DNA of 64,000 nt from Chryseobacterium rhizosphaerae (GCF_003385455.1 NZ_QNUF01000002.1:62001-126000), one strand, 5' to 3'; shown: positions 24,882-34,389, numbered from the stretch's first letter. The notes: generated by a model from the sequence alone, not told the origin. A program made the numbers and translations.

Positions 24882-25508
24882 ATGAATTATTTGGAAGCTT
24901 TGAGCAGAAGATATTCTGTTAAAAAATTTAATCATCAGGTGATTCCTCAGGAAACACTTTATAATATTCTTGAGTCAGGAAAACTCTCTGCAAGTTCACT
25001 TGGACTTCAACCCTATAAAATTTTAGTTGTTGAAAGTGAAGCTATGAAACAGAAACTGATTCCGGCTTTCTATAATCCATCACAAATCTCCACCTGCTCC
25101 CATCTTATTGTAATCATTTCAAAAAAGACAATTGATGAGAGCTATATCCGGGGATATTTCAATCATATTTCTGAGGTAAGAGAAACTTCTCTTGAGAAAC
25201 TTGAGCCATTCAAAAACAGTATCAATCAGCATATTGTACAGAAAACACAGGATGAAATTTTCAACTGGGCAGAGAAACAATCCTATATAGTACTGGCTAA
25301 CTTAATGTATGCAGCCGCTATAGAAAATATTGACTCTTGTCCCATGGAAGGTTTTCGACAGGATATCATAGAAGAAATTCTTAGTATAAATCCTGAAACA
25401 GAAAAAGTAACCGTTACCCTCGCTTTAGGTTACCGTTCTGAAGAAGATTACTTCCAACACATGAAAAAAGTAAGAAAACCAAACGAAAAATTGTTTAAAT
25501 TTATGTAA
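24882..25508 (+). CDS. Nitroreductase-family NAD(P)H-dependent oxidoreductase
   Basis: 208 residues, full length for the NfsB-like FMN nitroreductase fold. FMN-binding RRYSVKKF is near the N-terminus, ASSLGLQPYKILVV forms the second FMN/dimer segment, and the C-terminal KVTVTLALGYRSEEDYF segment contributes to the flavin site. Such enzymes reduce quinones, nitro compounds or flavins with NAD(P)H; the physiological substrate cannot be read from sequence. nadB begins 30 nt downstream with no terminator between, so it probably heads a transcript shared with nadB-nadC. Confidence 0.87.
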   Translation: MNYLEALSRRYSVKKFNHQVIPQETLYNILESGKLSASSLGLQPYKILVVESEAMKQKLIPAFYNPSQISTCSHLIVIISKKTIDESYIRGYFNHISEVRETSLEKLEPFKNSINQHIVQKTQDEIFNWAEKQSYIVLANLMYAAAIENIDSCPMEGFRQDIIEEILSINPETEKVTVTLALGYRSEEDYFQHMKKVRKPNEKLFKFM

Positions 25509-25538
25509 TATTTAAACGATTGTACCTAAAGCAAGCAT

Positions 25539-27110
25539 ATGATAAAAGCGGATGTATTAGTAATCGGTTCCGGCATTTCCGGACTTTCCTATGCCATTAA
25601 AGTTTCTGAACAGCTCCCTGATGCCAAGATTATTATCGTAACAAAATCTGACGAAGACGAAAGCAATACCAAATATGCTCAAGGCGGACTTGCTGTGGTT
25701 ACAGATTTTCAAAAAGATAATTTTGAAAAGCATATTGATGATACCATGAGGGCCGGCGATGGAGAAAACAAACGGGATGTGGTAGAAATGGTAGTCAAGG
25801 AAGCTCCTGCAAGATTCAATGAAATTGTAGAATGGGGCGCCCAATTCGATATGAAAAACGGAAAATTTGCTTTGGGAAGAGAGGGAGGCCACACCGAAAA
25901 CAGAATTGTCCATCATAAAGATATCACCGGATTTGAAATTGAAAGGGCTTTATTGGAAACAGCCAATAACAGTCCCAATATTGAAATCTTAGACCATCAC
26001 TATGTTATTGATATCATTACCCAGCATCATGTTCCCGGAAAAGAACTGAACGAAGGAGATATCCATTGCTATGGTGCTTATATTCTGGACGAAAAGTCCA
26101 AAACAATCAAAAAGATAACTTCCAAAATAACATTGGTTGCCACCGGAGGTGCCGGACATGTTTATAAAAACACCACCAATCCTAAGATTGCAACAGGAGA
26201 CGGAATTGCTTTCGTTGCCCGTGCCAAAGGAAAGGTTTCCAATATGCAGTATTATCAATTCCACCCTACTGCTTTATACAGTAAGATTGACGGAATGTTA
26301 TTTCTTATTTCCGAAGCCGTAAGAGGTGATGGTGCAAAATTAAGAACAAAAAGAGGTGAAAAGTTCATGCAAAAATATGATGAACGTGAAGAACTTGCCT
26401 CAAGAGATATTGTTGCCAGAGCTATTGACAACGAAATGAAAATTTCAGGGGACGAATATGCAGGCCTTGACTGTCATGAGATGAACCAGGAGAAATTTCT
26501 GGAGCATTTCCCGAATATTTATAAAAAGTGTAAAGATGAAGGAATAGATCCGTTCACTCAATTGATTCCGGTTGTTCCGGCTTGCCATTATCTGATGGGA
26601 GGAATTGAAGTAGACAGAGACGGACAATCTTCTATTAAAAATCTTTTTGCCGTAGGGGAATGTACCAATTCCGGATTACACGGAGCCAACAGACTAGCCT
26701 CCAACTCCTTACTTGAAGGACTTGTTTTCGGGCATAATGCCGCGATGAAAACAATGGAATTACTGAATGAAAATAATTTTAACTTTGATGATCTAAAAGC
26801 TGTTCCTGAATGGAATGAAGAAGGAATGAAAATCATGGATGAAATGGTAATCATCAGCTACCTTAGAAAACAACTCCAGGAAATGATGAGTGACCTGGTA
26901 GGAATTGTGAGAAGCAACAGACGTCTGAATATGGCACTACAGAAACATCAGGAAATTGCAGCTGCTGTGGACGAGATCTATCACTACTCTATTCTCTCTC
27001 CCCAACTCTCAGAATTAAGAAACTTAACGACCGTTGCCCATCTTATCATTACCCAGTCTATGGAAATGAAAGAAAACAAAGGTGCATTTTATAATAAAGA
27101 TTTAGCTTAA
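25539..27110 (+). CDS. nadB: L-aspartate oxidase
   Basis: 523 residues. Flavoprotein that oxidises L-aspartate to iminoaspartate, the first step of de novo NAD synthesis. The FAD-binding GSGISGLS lies at 9-16. The substrate/FAD segment YAQGGLAVV, QYYQFHPTALY and the C-terminal FAVGECTNSGLHGANRLASNSLLEGLVFG are the family signatures shared with succinate dehydrogenase flavoprotein. Followed after 13 nt by nadC. nadA (quinolinate synthase) is not in the window. Confidence 0.95.
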   Translation: MIKADVLVIGSGISGLSYAIKVSEQLPDAKIIIVTKSDEDESNTKYAQGGLAVVTDFQKDNFEKHIDDTMRAGDGENKRDVVEMVVKEAPARFNEIVEWGAQFDMKNGKFALGREGGHTENRIVHHKDITGFEIERALLETANNSPNIEILDHHYVIDIITQHHVPGKELNEGDIHCYGAYILDEKSKTIKKITSKITLVATGGAGHVYKNTTNPKIATGDGIAFVARAKGKVSNMQYYQFHPTALYSKIDGMLFLISEAVRGDGAKLRTKRGEKFMQKYDEREELASRDIVARAIDNEMKISGDEYAGLDCHEMNQEKFLEHFPNIYKKCKDEGIDPFTQLIPVVPACHYLMGGIEVDRDGQSSIKNLFAVGECTNSGLHGANRLASNSLLEGLVFGHNAAMKTMELLNENNFNFDDLKAVPEWNEEGMKIMDEMVIISYLRKQLQEMMSDLVGIVRSNRRLNMALQKHQEIAAAVDEIYHYSILSPQLSELRNLTTVAHLIITQSMEMKENKGAFYNKDLA

Positions 27111-27123
27111 ACAGCATACCATA

Positions 27124-27984
27124 ATGAAAAGACCAAGTTACGTTACCGATAAAGCATTAAAGACATTTATAAAAAATGCGCTGGAAGAAGATATCCAGGA
27201 TGGCGATCACTCCACTCTTTCCACAATCCCTCAGGATTTGGAACAAAGTGCTAAACTTCTGGTAAAACAAGACTGTATCTTAGCAGGTGTGGAACTGGCA
27301 GAGTTTATTTTCAACACATTTGATAAAAATTTAAAAGTTGAAGTCTTCCTTAAGGATGGTGACGCTGCAAAAGTGGGAGACATCGCCCTTATTGTAACCG
27401 GAAGTGCCAGATCTATTCTTTCTACCGAAAGACTGATTCTTAACTGCATGCAAAGAATGAGTGGTATCGCCACTCTTACTCATGATTGGGACTCCAGGTT
27501 GGTAGGTACAAAAACTAAACTTCTGGATACAAGAAAGACCACTCCCAATTTCAGAATATGTGAAAAATGGGCTGTAGCTATTGGAGGCGGAACCAATCAC
27601 AGATATGGGCTTTATGACATGATTATGCTCAAAGACAATCATATTGATTACAACGGAAGCATTACCAGTGCTGTAAAGATGGCAAAGGATTATGTTAAAA
27701 AAACTAAGAAAAAATTAAAAATTGAGGTGGAAACCAGAAATCTTAAAGAAGTTCAGGAAGCCATCAAAGCAAAAGTAGACAGGATCATGCTTGATAATAT
27801 GAATGTGGAGACTATGAAGCAGGCCGTGGAAATGATCAATGGGTCATGTGAATCGGAAGCTTCCGGTGGAATTACCCGCGATATGTTAAAAGAAATTGCC
27901 TCCACAGGAGTTACATTTATCTCTGCCGGAGCCCTTACACACTCGGCTGAAAATATAGATCTGAGTCTCAAAGCCGTGAAATAG
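27124..27984 (+). CDS. nadC: Nicotinate-nucleotide pyrophosphorylase (carboxylating)
   Basis: 286 residues. Converts quinolinate and PRPP to nicotinate mononucleotide. Conserved segments include EEDIQDGDHST, LNCMQRMSGIAT, LDTRKTTPNFRICEKWAVAIGGGTNHRYGL with the substrate-binding Arg/His/Lys residues, MLKDNHI, and EVETRNLKE. The C-terminal EASGGI and TGVTFISAGALTHSA complete the barrel. It is 13 nt after nadB and ends at a strong AT-rich hairpin. Confidence 0.95.
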   Translation: MKRPSYVTDKALKTFIKNALEEDIQDGDHSTLSTIPQDLEQSAKLLVKQDCILAGVELAEFIFNTFDKNLKVEVFLKDGDAAKVGDIALIVTGSARSILSTERLILNCMQRMSGIATLTHDWDSRLVGTKTKLLDTRKTTPNFRICEKWAVAIGGGTNHRYGLYDMIMLKDNHIDYNGSITSAVKMAKDYVKKTKKKLKIEVETRNLKEVQEAIKAKVDRIMLDNMNVETMKQAVEMINGSCESEASGGITRDMLKEIASTGVTFISAGALTHSAENIDLSLKAVK

Positions 27985-27986
27985 CG

Positions 27987-28029
27987 TTGTATTTTTAACA
28001 AAAACAACCCTGCTTTGTTAAAAATACAA
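27987..28029 (+). terminator. Large AT-rich hairpin after nadC
   Basis: Perfect 16-bp inverted repeat TTGTATTTTTAACAAA / TTTGTTAAAAATACAA with an 11-nt loop, starting 2 nt after the stop codon. No T-run follows, so termination is likely but not certain. Confidence 0.6.
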
Positions 28030-28192
28030 TAACATGACTTTTTTCATACAAAAATTCAATTTTTATTTATAATATTGATAATCAAGTACTTAATATTATT
28101 AAGATTGATTAAAAATTAACATTGAGTTAATAATAGTTAAATTTTATTTTGCGAATTTTGCAGAAAATTAAATCTAACTATTACTAACGATT

Positions 28193-30769
28193 ATGAAATT
28201 AATCAACAAATCGATACTAACTGCGGTTATTACTTTATCTACAGCTAGTGTTTATTACGCTCAACAAGTTCAGGACACAGCGAAGGCGAAGTCTAAAGAT
28301 CTTGAAGAGGTTATTCTGAAAGGTGTAACTGATATCGCAAAAGATAGAAAGACGCCAGTAGCAGTTTCTACAATTAAAGCTGCACAAATTCTTGAAAGAC
28401 AAGGAAATCAAGAGCTTGTAGAAATGTTAAACACTACTCCATCTGTATATGCTACAAAAGGGGGTGGAGGTTTTGGAGATTCTCAGATCACAATGCGTGG
28501 TTTTGAATCCAGAAACATAGCAGTAATGGTAAACGGTATGCCTGTTAACGATATGGAAGGTGGTACCGTATACATGTCAAACTGGACAGGTTTATCTGAT
28601 GTAACTAGTACAATGCAGGTACAAAGAGGTCTTGGTTCTTCTAAATTAGCGATTGCTTCTGTAGGAGGTACAATGAACTTCATTACACGTTCTGCAGATA
28701 TGAAACAAGGAGGAGCTGTAAGATTAGGTATTGGTAATAACGATTTCTTAAAAACTTCATTTGCTTATAATACAGGTAAGTCTGAAAACGGTTGGGCAGC
28801 ATCATTCTTGATGGCCAGACAAGCAGGAGGAACTTATGTACAAAATACAGATTACGAATCATATACGTATTTCTTCGCATTAGGTTACCAGCCAAGTGCA
28901 AAGCATAATTTACAGTTTATGATGACTTCTTCTCCACAGTGGCACGACCAGAGATCTTGGGCGCCTACTATTGGAAACTATATCAAATACAATCCGGACA
29001 ATGACGGAACACCATACAGACAATATAACTCTGACTATGGGTACTATACTTCAGCAGATGGAACAAGAACCAACATAGCTAATGCTATGAACTACTATTC
29101 CAAGCCTGTAATGATGTTGAACTGGGATTGGACAATCAGCGACAAGTCTACTTTAAGTACGGTTGCCTATATGTCTAATGGACGTGGTGGTGGTGCCAGA
29201 AACCTTGGTAAAGTAGGAAACAAGTCAATCACGGACCCAAGTTTCATCGATGCAGAAGGTCACTACAATTATAACACAATTTTTGCCGCTAACGCAGCTG
29301 TAACTCCAACGGTAGGTGTTGCCGGAAATACATTAGTACGTAGCTCAAGTGTGAACTCTCACAACTGGTATGGTATTTTGATGAACTTCCAGCACAAAAT
29401 CAACGATAACTGGAATTTCTCAGTAGGTACCGATGACAGATACTATTACGGATACCACTACCAGGTAATTTCTGATTTATATGGAGCTTCCGGTTATACT
29501 GATGCAACTAACAAAAACTTACCTACCAATAATATTGTACGTAACACATACGATTACCAAAAATTAAACTGGAATCCTTTCGGTGGATCAAATGCTCCTA
29601 TGGAAGACAGAGTAGCATTCAGTAATGATGGTGAAGTATTATGGTACAGTGGTTTCGGACAGGTAGAATATTCTACTGACAAATTAACGGTTTATGCACA
29701 AGGTTCCATATCCAACCAAGGATATCAGAGAATTGATGACTTTACAAAACCTGGAACAGTTCAACAAGGGCAGGCAGTAGACAGAAAAACAGGATTTAAA
29801 AACCTATTTGGCTACAACGTTAAAGGGGGTGCCAACTATAATATTGACGCTAACAATAACGTATTTGCCAATATCGGTTATTACAGCAAGCAGCCTTTAA
29901 TGAGTGCAGTATACCCAAGTAACCAGCAAGTAGTTAACCCTAACTTAACGAATGAGAAAATTTTCTCTGTTGAATTAGGATATGGTTTCAAAACGGCTAA
30001 CTTCAATGCAAAAGTTAACGTATACAGAACTGAATGGAAAGACAGATGGTTCAGAAGAGGAGGTGTAGACTTCGGAAACGGAATCAGAGGATATTCTGAA
30101 ATCAGTGGTATTACTCAACTTCACCAAGGGGTAGAAGCTGAAGCAACTTACAGAGTAAACAGATTCTTAGAACTACAGGGAATGTTCTCTTGGGGAGATT
30201 ATCAATACAAAGGAAACGGAACTGGATCTAACTTCCAGGATGACAATACACCTATCCTAACTAACGGAACTAACACTTCTACTCTTTATCTGGATAAAGT
30301 AAAAGTAGGTGGTACTAACAACAGTATTCCACAAACTACTTCTTCACTAGGATTTACAGTAACTCCAGTTTCTGATCTTAGAGTATATGGTAACTGGCAG
30401 TATGTAGGAAAAGTATATTCTGCAATGAATATGAATGACTTTGTAACACCAGGAAACGAAGCTTTGAAATTACCTGATTTCAATTTATTCAATGTAGGAG
30501 CATCTTACAAACTTAAATTAAAGAACCAAAGCCAATATTTCACTCTTGGTGTAAACGTATACAACTTGTTTGATACTACGTATATTCAGGATGGTGCAAC
30601 TAACATCAAAACAACTGATAAAATTAACCCATCTGCTAAACCTGGTGCCGCTGATTATGGTGTTACTTATGAACAAGCAGGAAGAGTTTATAAAGGAATT
30701 GCTGACGGAAACAGAGTTTATTTCGGATTTGGAAGAACTTGGTCTACAAGCTTATCATTCAATTTCTAA
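28193..30769 (+). CDS. TonB-dependent outer membrane receptor
   Basis: 858 residues. Signal peptide (cleaved near VYYAQ), then DLEEVILKGVTDIAKDRKTPVAVSTIKAAQI, a plug domain with QITMRGFESRNIAVMVNGMPVNDMEGG, followed by a roughly 650-residue beta-barrel ending in Phe (SLSFNF). It lacks the carboxypeptidase-like N-terminal domain of SusC-type receptors and has no adjacent SusD, so it is a classical TonB receptor. The ligand is unknown. Barrel residues are rich in Tyr/Asn/Gly as expected. Flanked by the nadC hairpin and its own terminator; monocistronic. Confidence 0.88.
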   Translation: MKLINKSILTAVITLSTASVYYAQQVQDTAKAKSKDLEEVILKGVTDIAKDRKTPVAVSTIKAAQILERQGNQELVEMLNTTPSVYATKGGGGFGDSQITMRGFESRNIAVMVNGMPVNDMEGGTVYMSNWTGLSDVTSTMQVQRGLGSSKLAIASVGGTMNFITRSADMKQGGAVRLGIGNNDFLKTSFAYNTGKSENGWAASFLMARQAGGTYVQNTDYESYTYFFALGYQPSAKHNLQFMMTSSPQWHDQRSWAPTIGNYIKYNPDNDGTPYRQYNSDYGYYTSADGTRTNIANAMNYYSKPVMMLNWDWTISDKSTLSTVAYMSNGRGGGARNLGKVGNKSITDPSFIDAEGHYNYNTIFAANAAVTPTVGVAGNTLVRSSSVNSHNWYGILMNFQHKINDNWNFSVGTDDRYYYGYHYQVISDLYGASGYTDATNKNLPTNNIVRNTYDYQKLNWNPFGGSNAPMEDRVAFSNDGEVLWYSGFGQVEYSTDKLTVYAQGSISNQGYQRIDDFTKPGTVQQGQAVDRKTGFKNLFGYNVKGGANYNIDANNNVFANIGYYSKQPLMSAVYPSNQQVVNPNLTNEKIFSVELGYGFKTANFNAKVNVYRTEWKDRWFRRGGVDFGNGIRGYSEISGITQLHQGVEAEATYRVNRFLELQGMFSWGDYQYKGNGTGSNFQDDNTPILTNGTNTSTLYLDKVKVGGTNNSIPQTTSSLGFTVTPVSDLRVYGNWQYVGKVYSAMNMNDFVTPGNEALKLPDFNLFNVGASYKLKLKNQSQYFTLGVNVYNLFDTTYIQDGATNIKTTDKINPSAKPGAADYGVTYEQAGRVYKGIADGNRVYFGFGRTWSTSLSFNF

Positions 30770-30800
30770 TAAATCATAATATTAGATTTTATAAATATGA

Positions 30801-30825
30801 ATCCCGGCTTTGAGCCGGGATTTTT
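30801..30825 (+). terminator. Terminator after TonB receptor
   Basis: ATCCCGGCT-TTG-AGCCGGGAT stem with following T-run. Confidence 0.9.
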
Positions 30826-30827
30826 GT

Positions 30828-30835
30828 TATCTTTG
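30828..30835 (+). promoter_or_regulatory. -7 box (TATCTTTG)
   Basis: Exact TAnnTTTG immediately after the terminator T-run, 19 nt before ATG 30855. Confidence 0.65.
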
Positions 30836-30854
30836 TGTACAAAAAAATAGGATT

Positions 30855-31295
30855 ATGGATTTTTACAAGATTTTTCTTAGTGCACACAAAGGATTTGGAT
30901 ACTTAGAACTCCTTTTAGTTGCATTATTTATCATTGCACTTTTAGCTACTATGTTCGGGTACAGTGGAAAAGTGAACAAGTTTTTAAAGAAAACCACTTT
31001 ATTCACGATGATTTTCTTTCACGTTCAGTTTTTAATAGGAATATGCTTGTTATTCATATTTTCTCCAGGTTTCAAAGCTGCCTTAGATGCAGGAACCTTA
31101 ATGAAGGACGCTTACAGCAGACAAACATTTGTTGAGCACCCTTTTTCTATGCTTATTGCCGCTGTATTGATGACCATTATCAATAAAAAGGTAAAGTCCA
31201 ACGATACGATCTCTTTAGGAATCGTAATTATGGGATTGATTGCCGCAGGTTTATTTGCATTTGCCTTCCCTTGGACAAGAGTTTTTGGGGCATAA
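30855..31295 (+). CDS. Small four-helix membrane protein, cytochrome b-like
   Basis: 146 residues with four predicted transmembrane helices: LLLVALFIIALLATMFG, TLFTMIFFHVQFLIGICLLFIF, SMLIAAVLMTII and LGIVIMGLIAAGLFAFAF. Histidines sit at helix ends (SAHKGFG, FFHVQFL, VEHPFSM), which resembles four-helix cytochrome b-like proteins; haem binding is only inferred. I start at ATG 30855: an in-frame earlier start at 30810 would lie inside the preceding terminator. It may share a transcript with asd, 74 nt downstream. Function unknown. Confidence 0.7.
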   Translation: MDFYKIFLSAHKGFGYLELLLVALFIIALLATMFGYSGKVNKFLKKTTLFTMIFFHVQFLIGICLLFIFSPGFKAALDAGTLMKDAYSRQTFVEHPFSMLIAAVLMTIINKKVKSNDTISLGIVIMGLIAAGLFAFAFPWTRVFGA

Positions 31296-31369
31296 AATAC
31301 AATACGGAAATTATACATTATGCGTTATAATTTATAAATAGTTTAATCTTTAAATTTTTAATTAAATCA

Positions 31370-32362
31370 ATGAAAGTAGCTGTAGTAGGTTCAACAGGAA
31401 TGGTTGGACAAGTTATGCTTAAAGTTTTGGAGGAGAGAAACTTCCCTGTAACAGAATTAATACCGGTAGCATCCGAAAGATCTGTAGGCAAGAAGGTGAA
31501 GTATAAACAGAAGGAATTTACGATTGTAAGCATGAAGGACGCTATAGCTGCCAAACCGGATATTGCGATCTTCTCTGCCGGAGGTTCTACATCTCTTGAA
31601 TTTGCTCCTTTATTTGCAGAAGCAGGAATAACAGTAATTGATAATTCTTCTGCCTGGAGAATGGATCCTGATAAAAAATTGGTGGTTCCTGAGATCAATG
31701 CTGATGTTTTAACAAAGGAGGACAAGATTATTGCCAATCCAAACTGTTCTACCATTCAGTTGGTTATGGTTCTTGGGCCATTGAACAAAAAATATGATTT
31801 AAAAAGAGTAATTGTTTCTACTTACCAATCTGTAACAGGAACGGGAAAAGCTGCGGTTGACCAGTTAAATGGCGAGATCAGCGGTGATGATTCTGTTGCT
31901 AAAGTATATCCTTATCAGATCTTTAAAAATGCATTGCCACACTGTGATGTATTTGCGGAGGATGATTATACTAAAGAGGAAATTAAATTGATGAAAGAGC
32001 CTAAGAAAATTTTAGGAGATGATACATTCAATTTAACAGCAACAGCCGTAAGAGTTCCGGTTCAGGGAGGTCACTCAGAAAGTGTAAACATTGAATTTGA
32101 AAACGAATTCGAGCTGGATGAAGTAAGAAAAATTTTATCTGAGACTCCGGGAGTAGTCGTAATGGATGATGTGAAAAACAACCACTATCCGATGCCTCTG
32201 TACTCGGAAGGAAAAGACGAAGTTTTCGTCGGAAGGATAAGACGGGATCTCTCACAGCCGAAAACGCTTAACCTCTGGATTGTAGCAGACAACCTAAGGA
32301 AAGGAGCGGCAACCAACGCCGTGCAAATCGCAGAATACCTTGTAGCAAACAACTTAGTATAA
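31370..32362 (+). CDS. asd: Aspartate-semialdehyde dehydrogenase
   Basis: 330 residues. Reduces aspartyl phosphate to aspartate semialdehyde with NADPH, supplying lysine/diaminopimelate, threonine and methionine synthesis. NADP-binding GSTGMVGQVM is at 7-16. The catalytic Cys is at 126 in ANPNCSTIQ, and the acid/base His is in RVPVQGGHSESVNIEF. Terminator downstream at 32378. No neighbouring lysine-pathway gene. Confidence 0.96.
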   Translation: MKVAVVGSTGMVGQVMLKVLEERNFPVTELIPVASERSVGKKVKYKQKEFTIVSMKDAIAAKPDIAIFSAGGSTSLEFAPLFAEAGITVIDNSSAWRMDPDKKLVVPEINADVLTKEDKIIANPNCSTIQLVMVLGPLNKKYDLKRVIVSTYQSVTGTGKAAVDQLNGEISGDDSVAKVYPYQIFKNALPHCDVFAEDDYTKEEIKLMKEPKKILGDDTFNLTATAVRVPVQGGHSESVNIEFENEFELDEVRKILSETPGVVVMDDVKNNHYPMPLYSEGKDEVFVGRIRRDLSQPKTLNLWIVADNLRKGAATNAVQIAEYLVANNLV

Positions 32363-32377
32363 ACTAACAAAATAAAA

Positions 32378-32406
32378 AAGAGTCTCAAATTGAGATTCTT
32401 TTTTTT
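32378..32406 (+). terminator. Terminator after asd
   Basis: AAAGAGTCTCAA pairs with TTGAGATTCTTT (one G-T) around a 1-nt gap, then a T-run. Confidence 0.75.
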
Positions 32407-32418
32407 ATCAAACTCCAT

Positions 32419-33417
32419 ATGAATACCCAGAAAAACACTCATCAAGAAAAAATAGGCTTCCAAAAGATCATTGCTGTCTTTGGAGTGATCCTTTTTGTTG
32501 GAAAAATTATTGCCTGGAAATTGACCAATTCCGATGCCGTATTTTCTGATGCCATGGAAAGTGTCGTCAATGTTATCAGTGCATTTATGGGCCTTTACTC
32601 CCTTCATCTTGCCGCAAAGCCTAAAGATGAGGATCATCCATACGGCCACGGGAAAGTAGAATTTGTCACCTCCGGGATAGAGGGAGCCCTTATTGCCATT
32701 GCAGGGATTATGATTATCTATGAGGGCATTCATAGTCTTATTGTAGGCAAAACACTGAGCAAAATTGATTTGGGAATATGGATCATTGCCGCTACTGCCA
32801 TTATTAATTATCTTTTGGGATATATTTCGATAAAAAAGGGAAAAAGGGAAAATTCTCTGGTACTGATTTCTTCCGGAAAACATCTTCAGTCTGATACCAT
32901 TACCACTCTGGGCGTTGTTGCCAGTTTAGTGATTGTTTATTTCACTAAAATCTATTGGCTGGATTCTGTGGTCGCACTATCTTTTGGACTTTATATCATA
33001 TTTGTAGGCTATAAAATCGTGAGAAAATCTTTAAGTGGTATTATGGATGAACAGGATCCTGAAATATTAAATCAGGTCATTAGAATCCTTGAAGAAAACA
33101 GACACATAGAATGGATTGATGTACATAATATGAAAATCCAGCAATTTGGGGCCTCCCTTCATATTGATGCCCATATTACCCTTCCGTGGTACTATGATCT
33201 TCGTGATGCCCATAGTGAAATGGAAAAAGTAATTATCCTTCTTGCAAAAAATATGAAACGCAGTATTGAGTTCAATTTCCATATGGATGATTGTAAACCG
33301 ATTTCATGCCCGGTTTGCCAGATCAAAGACTGCCCTGTCCGCGAAAAGGATTTTATAAAACGTGTAGAATGGACACCTGAGAATGTAACCAGTGTAGACA
33401 AACACACTGCAGAATAG
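32419..33417 (+). CDS. Cation diffusion facilitator exporter with C-terminal Cys cluster
   Basis: 332 residues. CDF-family divalent metal exporter with six transmembrane helices, followed by a cytoplasmic ferredoxin-like C-domain. Motifs: NSDAVFSDAMESVVNV in TM2, HPYGHGKVE after TM2 (73-81), and HLQSDTITTLGV in TM5, where His and Asp form the transport site. The C-terminal tail adds four cysteines at about 292, 297, 300 and 305 (DDCKPISCPVCQIKDC), a C-x4-C-x2-C-x4-C pattern that looks metal-binding and is not part of the canonical fold. Metal specificity cannot be set; zinc, iron or cobalt are options. Confidence 0.9.
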   Translation: MNTQKNTHQEKIGFQKIIAVFGVILFVGKIIAWKLTNSDAVFSDAMESVVNVISAFMGLYSLHLAAKPKDEDHPYGHGKVEFVTSGIEGALIAIAGIMIIYEGIHSLIVGKTLSKIDLGIWIIAATAIINYLLGYISIKKGKRENSLVLISSGKHLQSDTITTLGVVASLVIVYFTKIYWLDSVVALSFGLYIIFVGYKIVRKSLSGIMDEQDPEILNQVIRILEENRHIEWIDVHNMKIQQFGASLHIDAHITLPWYYDLRDAHSEMEKVIILLAKNMKRSIEFNFHMDDCKPISCPVCQIKDCPVREKDFIKRVEWTPENVTSVDKHTAE

Positions 33418-33437
33418 GAAATAAAAAGACTGATTTC

Positions 33438-33872
33438 TTACCCCTGTTTATTCATTTGCTTTCTATAATAAAATATAGGAACCACCAAAAGTATAATCAA
33501 AGGTTGGATCACAAACCGTCTCATATAAAAGGAGAAAAGATATCCTATCCCAAACTTGTCATGGATACAGTATAGATAGACTGGAAAAGTAATTACAAAA
33601 ACAATACTCATTAAAATAGCCCCCTGCAATGTCCATTGTCTGTTTTCAAATAATCCCTGAACGATCAGGCATGAAAAAAGAAGATTTAAAATAAACCTGA
33701 ACAAGTATCCTATGATCAATCTTCCCCATTCAAATTCCGGGAACTCAATATTTTTATTGGCTTCATGAAAATACGTAAGAAAAGGATCATAAAATAGAGT
33801 ATCCTCAAGCACTCTTATTCCTATAAGACCGCCAATACCGAGTATAACCAGAAACCAGTTAAGAATTTTCAT
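33438..33872 (-). CDS. Exosortase F system-associated membrane protein
   Basis: 144 residues with about four hydrophobic segments (WFLVILGIGGLIGIRVLE, FRFILNLLFSCLIVQGLF, ILMSIVFVITFPVYLYC, FVIQPLIILLVVPIFYY) and the conserved-looking FYDPFLTYFHEANKNIEFPEFEWGRL between TM1 and TM2. The family is found next to exosortase XrtF in flavobacteria. I start at ATG 33872 (MKILNWFLV). This gives a 14-nt overlap with the xrtF stop, typical of translational coupling. A TTG start at 33884 is the alternative. Exact role unknown; presumably assists XrtF. Confidence 0.82.
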   Translation of the reverse strand: MKILNWFLVILGIGGLIGIRVLEDTLFYDPFLTYFHEANKNIEFPEFEWGRLIIGYLFRFILNLLFSCLIVQGLFENRQWTLQGAILMSIVFVITFPVYLYCIHDKFGIGYLFSFYMRRFVIQPLIILLVVPIFYYRKQMNKQG

Positions 33873-34389
33873 TTTGTAAAGCAAAGAATTTAATCCAGAT
33901 TAACCAAAGCACCACAACACTTCCATAAATTATAGCGGGAAAAATAAAATCATGGAACATCTTCCCGTATTCAGGATAATCTGACATGACAATATTTAAT
34001 CCAACAATTCTCAGTAGATTCATGATATAGAGTAAAACCAACCCTACTCCCACAAAAACAAAAGTTTTCGCTCCTTTATAAAAAGCAAAAACAAAAGACA
34101 TAAATAAAATGATGACAGAAATAGCATTACAGCCCTCCACCATTCTTGTTACATATTGTCCTTTTACATAAAACCAAACCTGTTCATTTTTCACATCATC
34201 ATAAAGAGCAGTCTCGTAACCTCCTTTATTTTGAAGATATGTGACCTGATTTCCTATCATTCGTGAAAAAGAATCCAATCCGTGATCTTTCTCACTGTTA
34301 AGATAAAACTGATAGGCAAAAAGCAACACCAGATAAACGATGATGAATCGCAATAAAATACCTAAAACCGGTTTGAAATCTTTTAACAT
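33859..34389 (-). CDS. xrtF: Exosortase F (XrtF)
   Basis: 176 residues, an integral-membrane cysteine protease/transpeptidase of the exosortase/archaeosortase superfamily. The three catalytic signatures are visible: Cys87 in VEGCNAISVIILF, Arg127 in NLLRIVGLN and His146 in MFHDFIFP, each at the edge of a predicted membrane helix. The sequence is short, as in XrtF of flavobacteria. It is the first gene of an overlapping two-gene unit with its associated protein. By analogy it processes a C-terminal sorting helix on an exported protein. No protein in this window has an obvious motif-helix-basic tail, so the substrate is not apparent. Confidence 0.92.
   Translation of the reverse strand: MLKDFKPVLGILLRFIIVYLVLLFAYQFYLNSEKDHGLDSFSRMIGNQVTYLQNKGGYETALYDDVKNEQVWFYVKGQYVTRMVEGCNAISVIILFMSFVFAFYKGAKTFVFVGVGLVLLYIMNLLRIVGLNIVMSDYPEYGKMFHDFIFPAIIYGSVVVLWLIWIKFFALQNENS

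Noticed and set aside
25989-26264. Antisense ORFs inside nadB
   Set aside because: No promoter signals or recognisable domains, opposite a strongly conserved enzyme gene.
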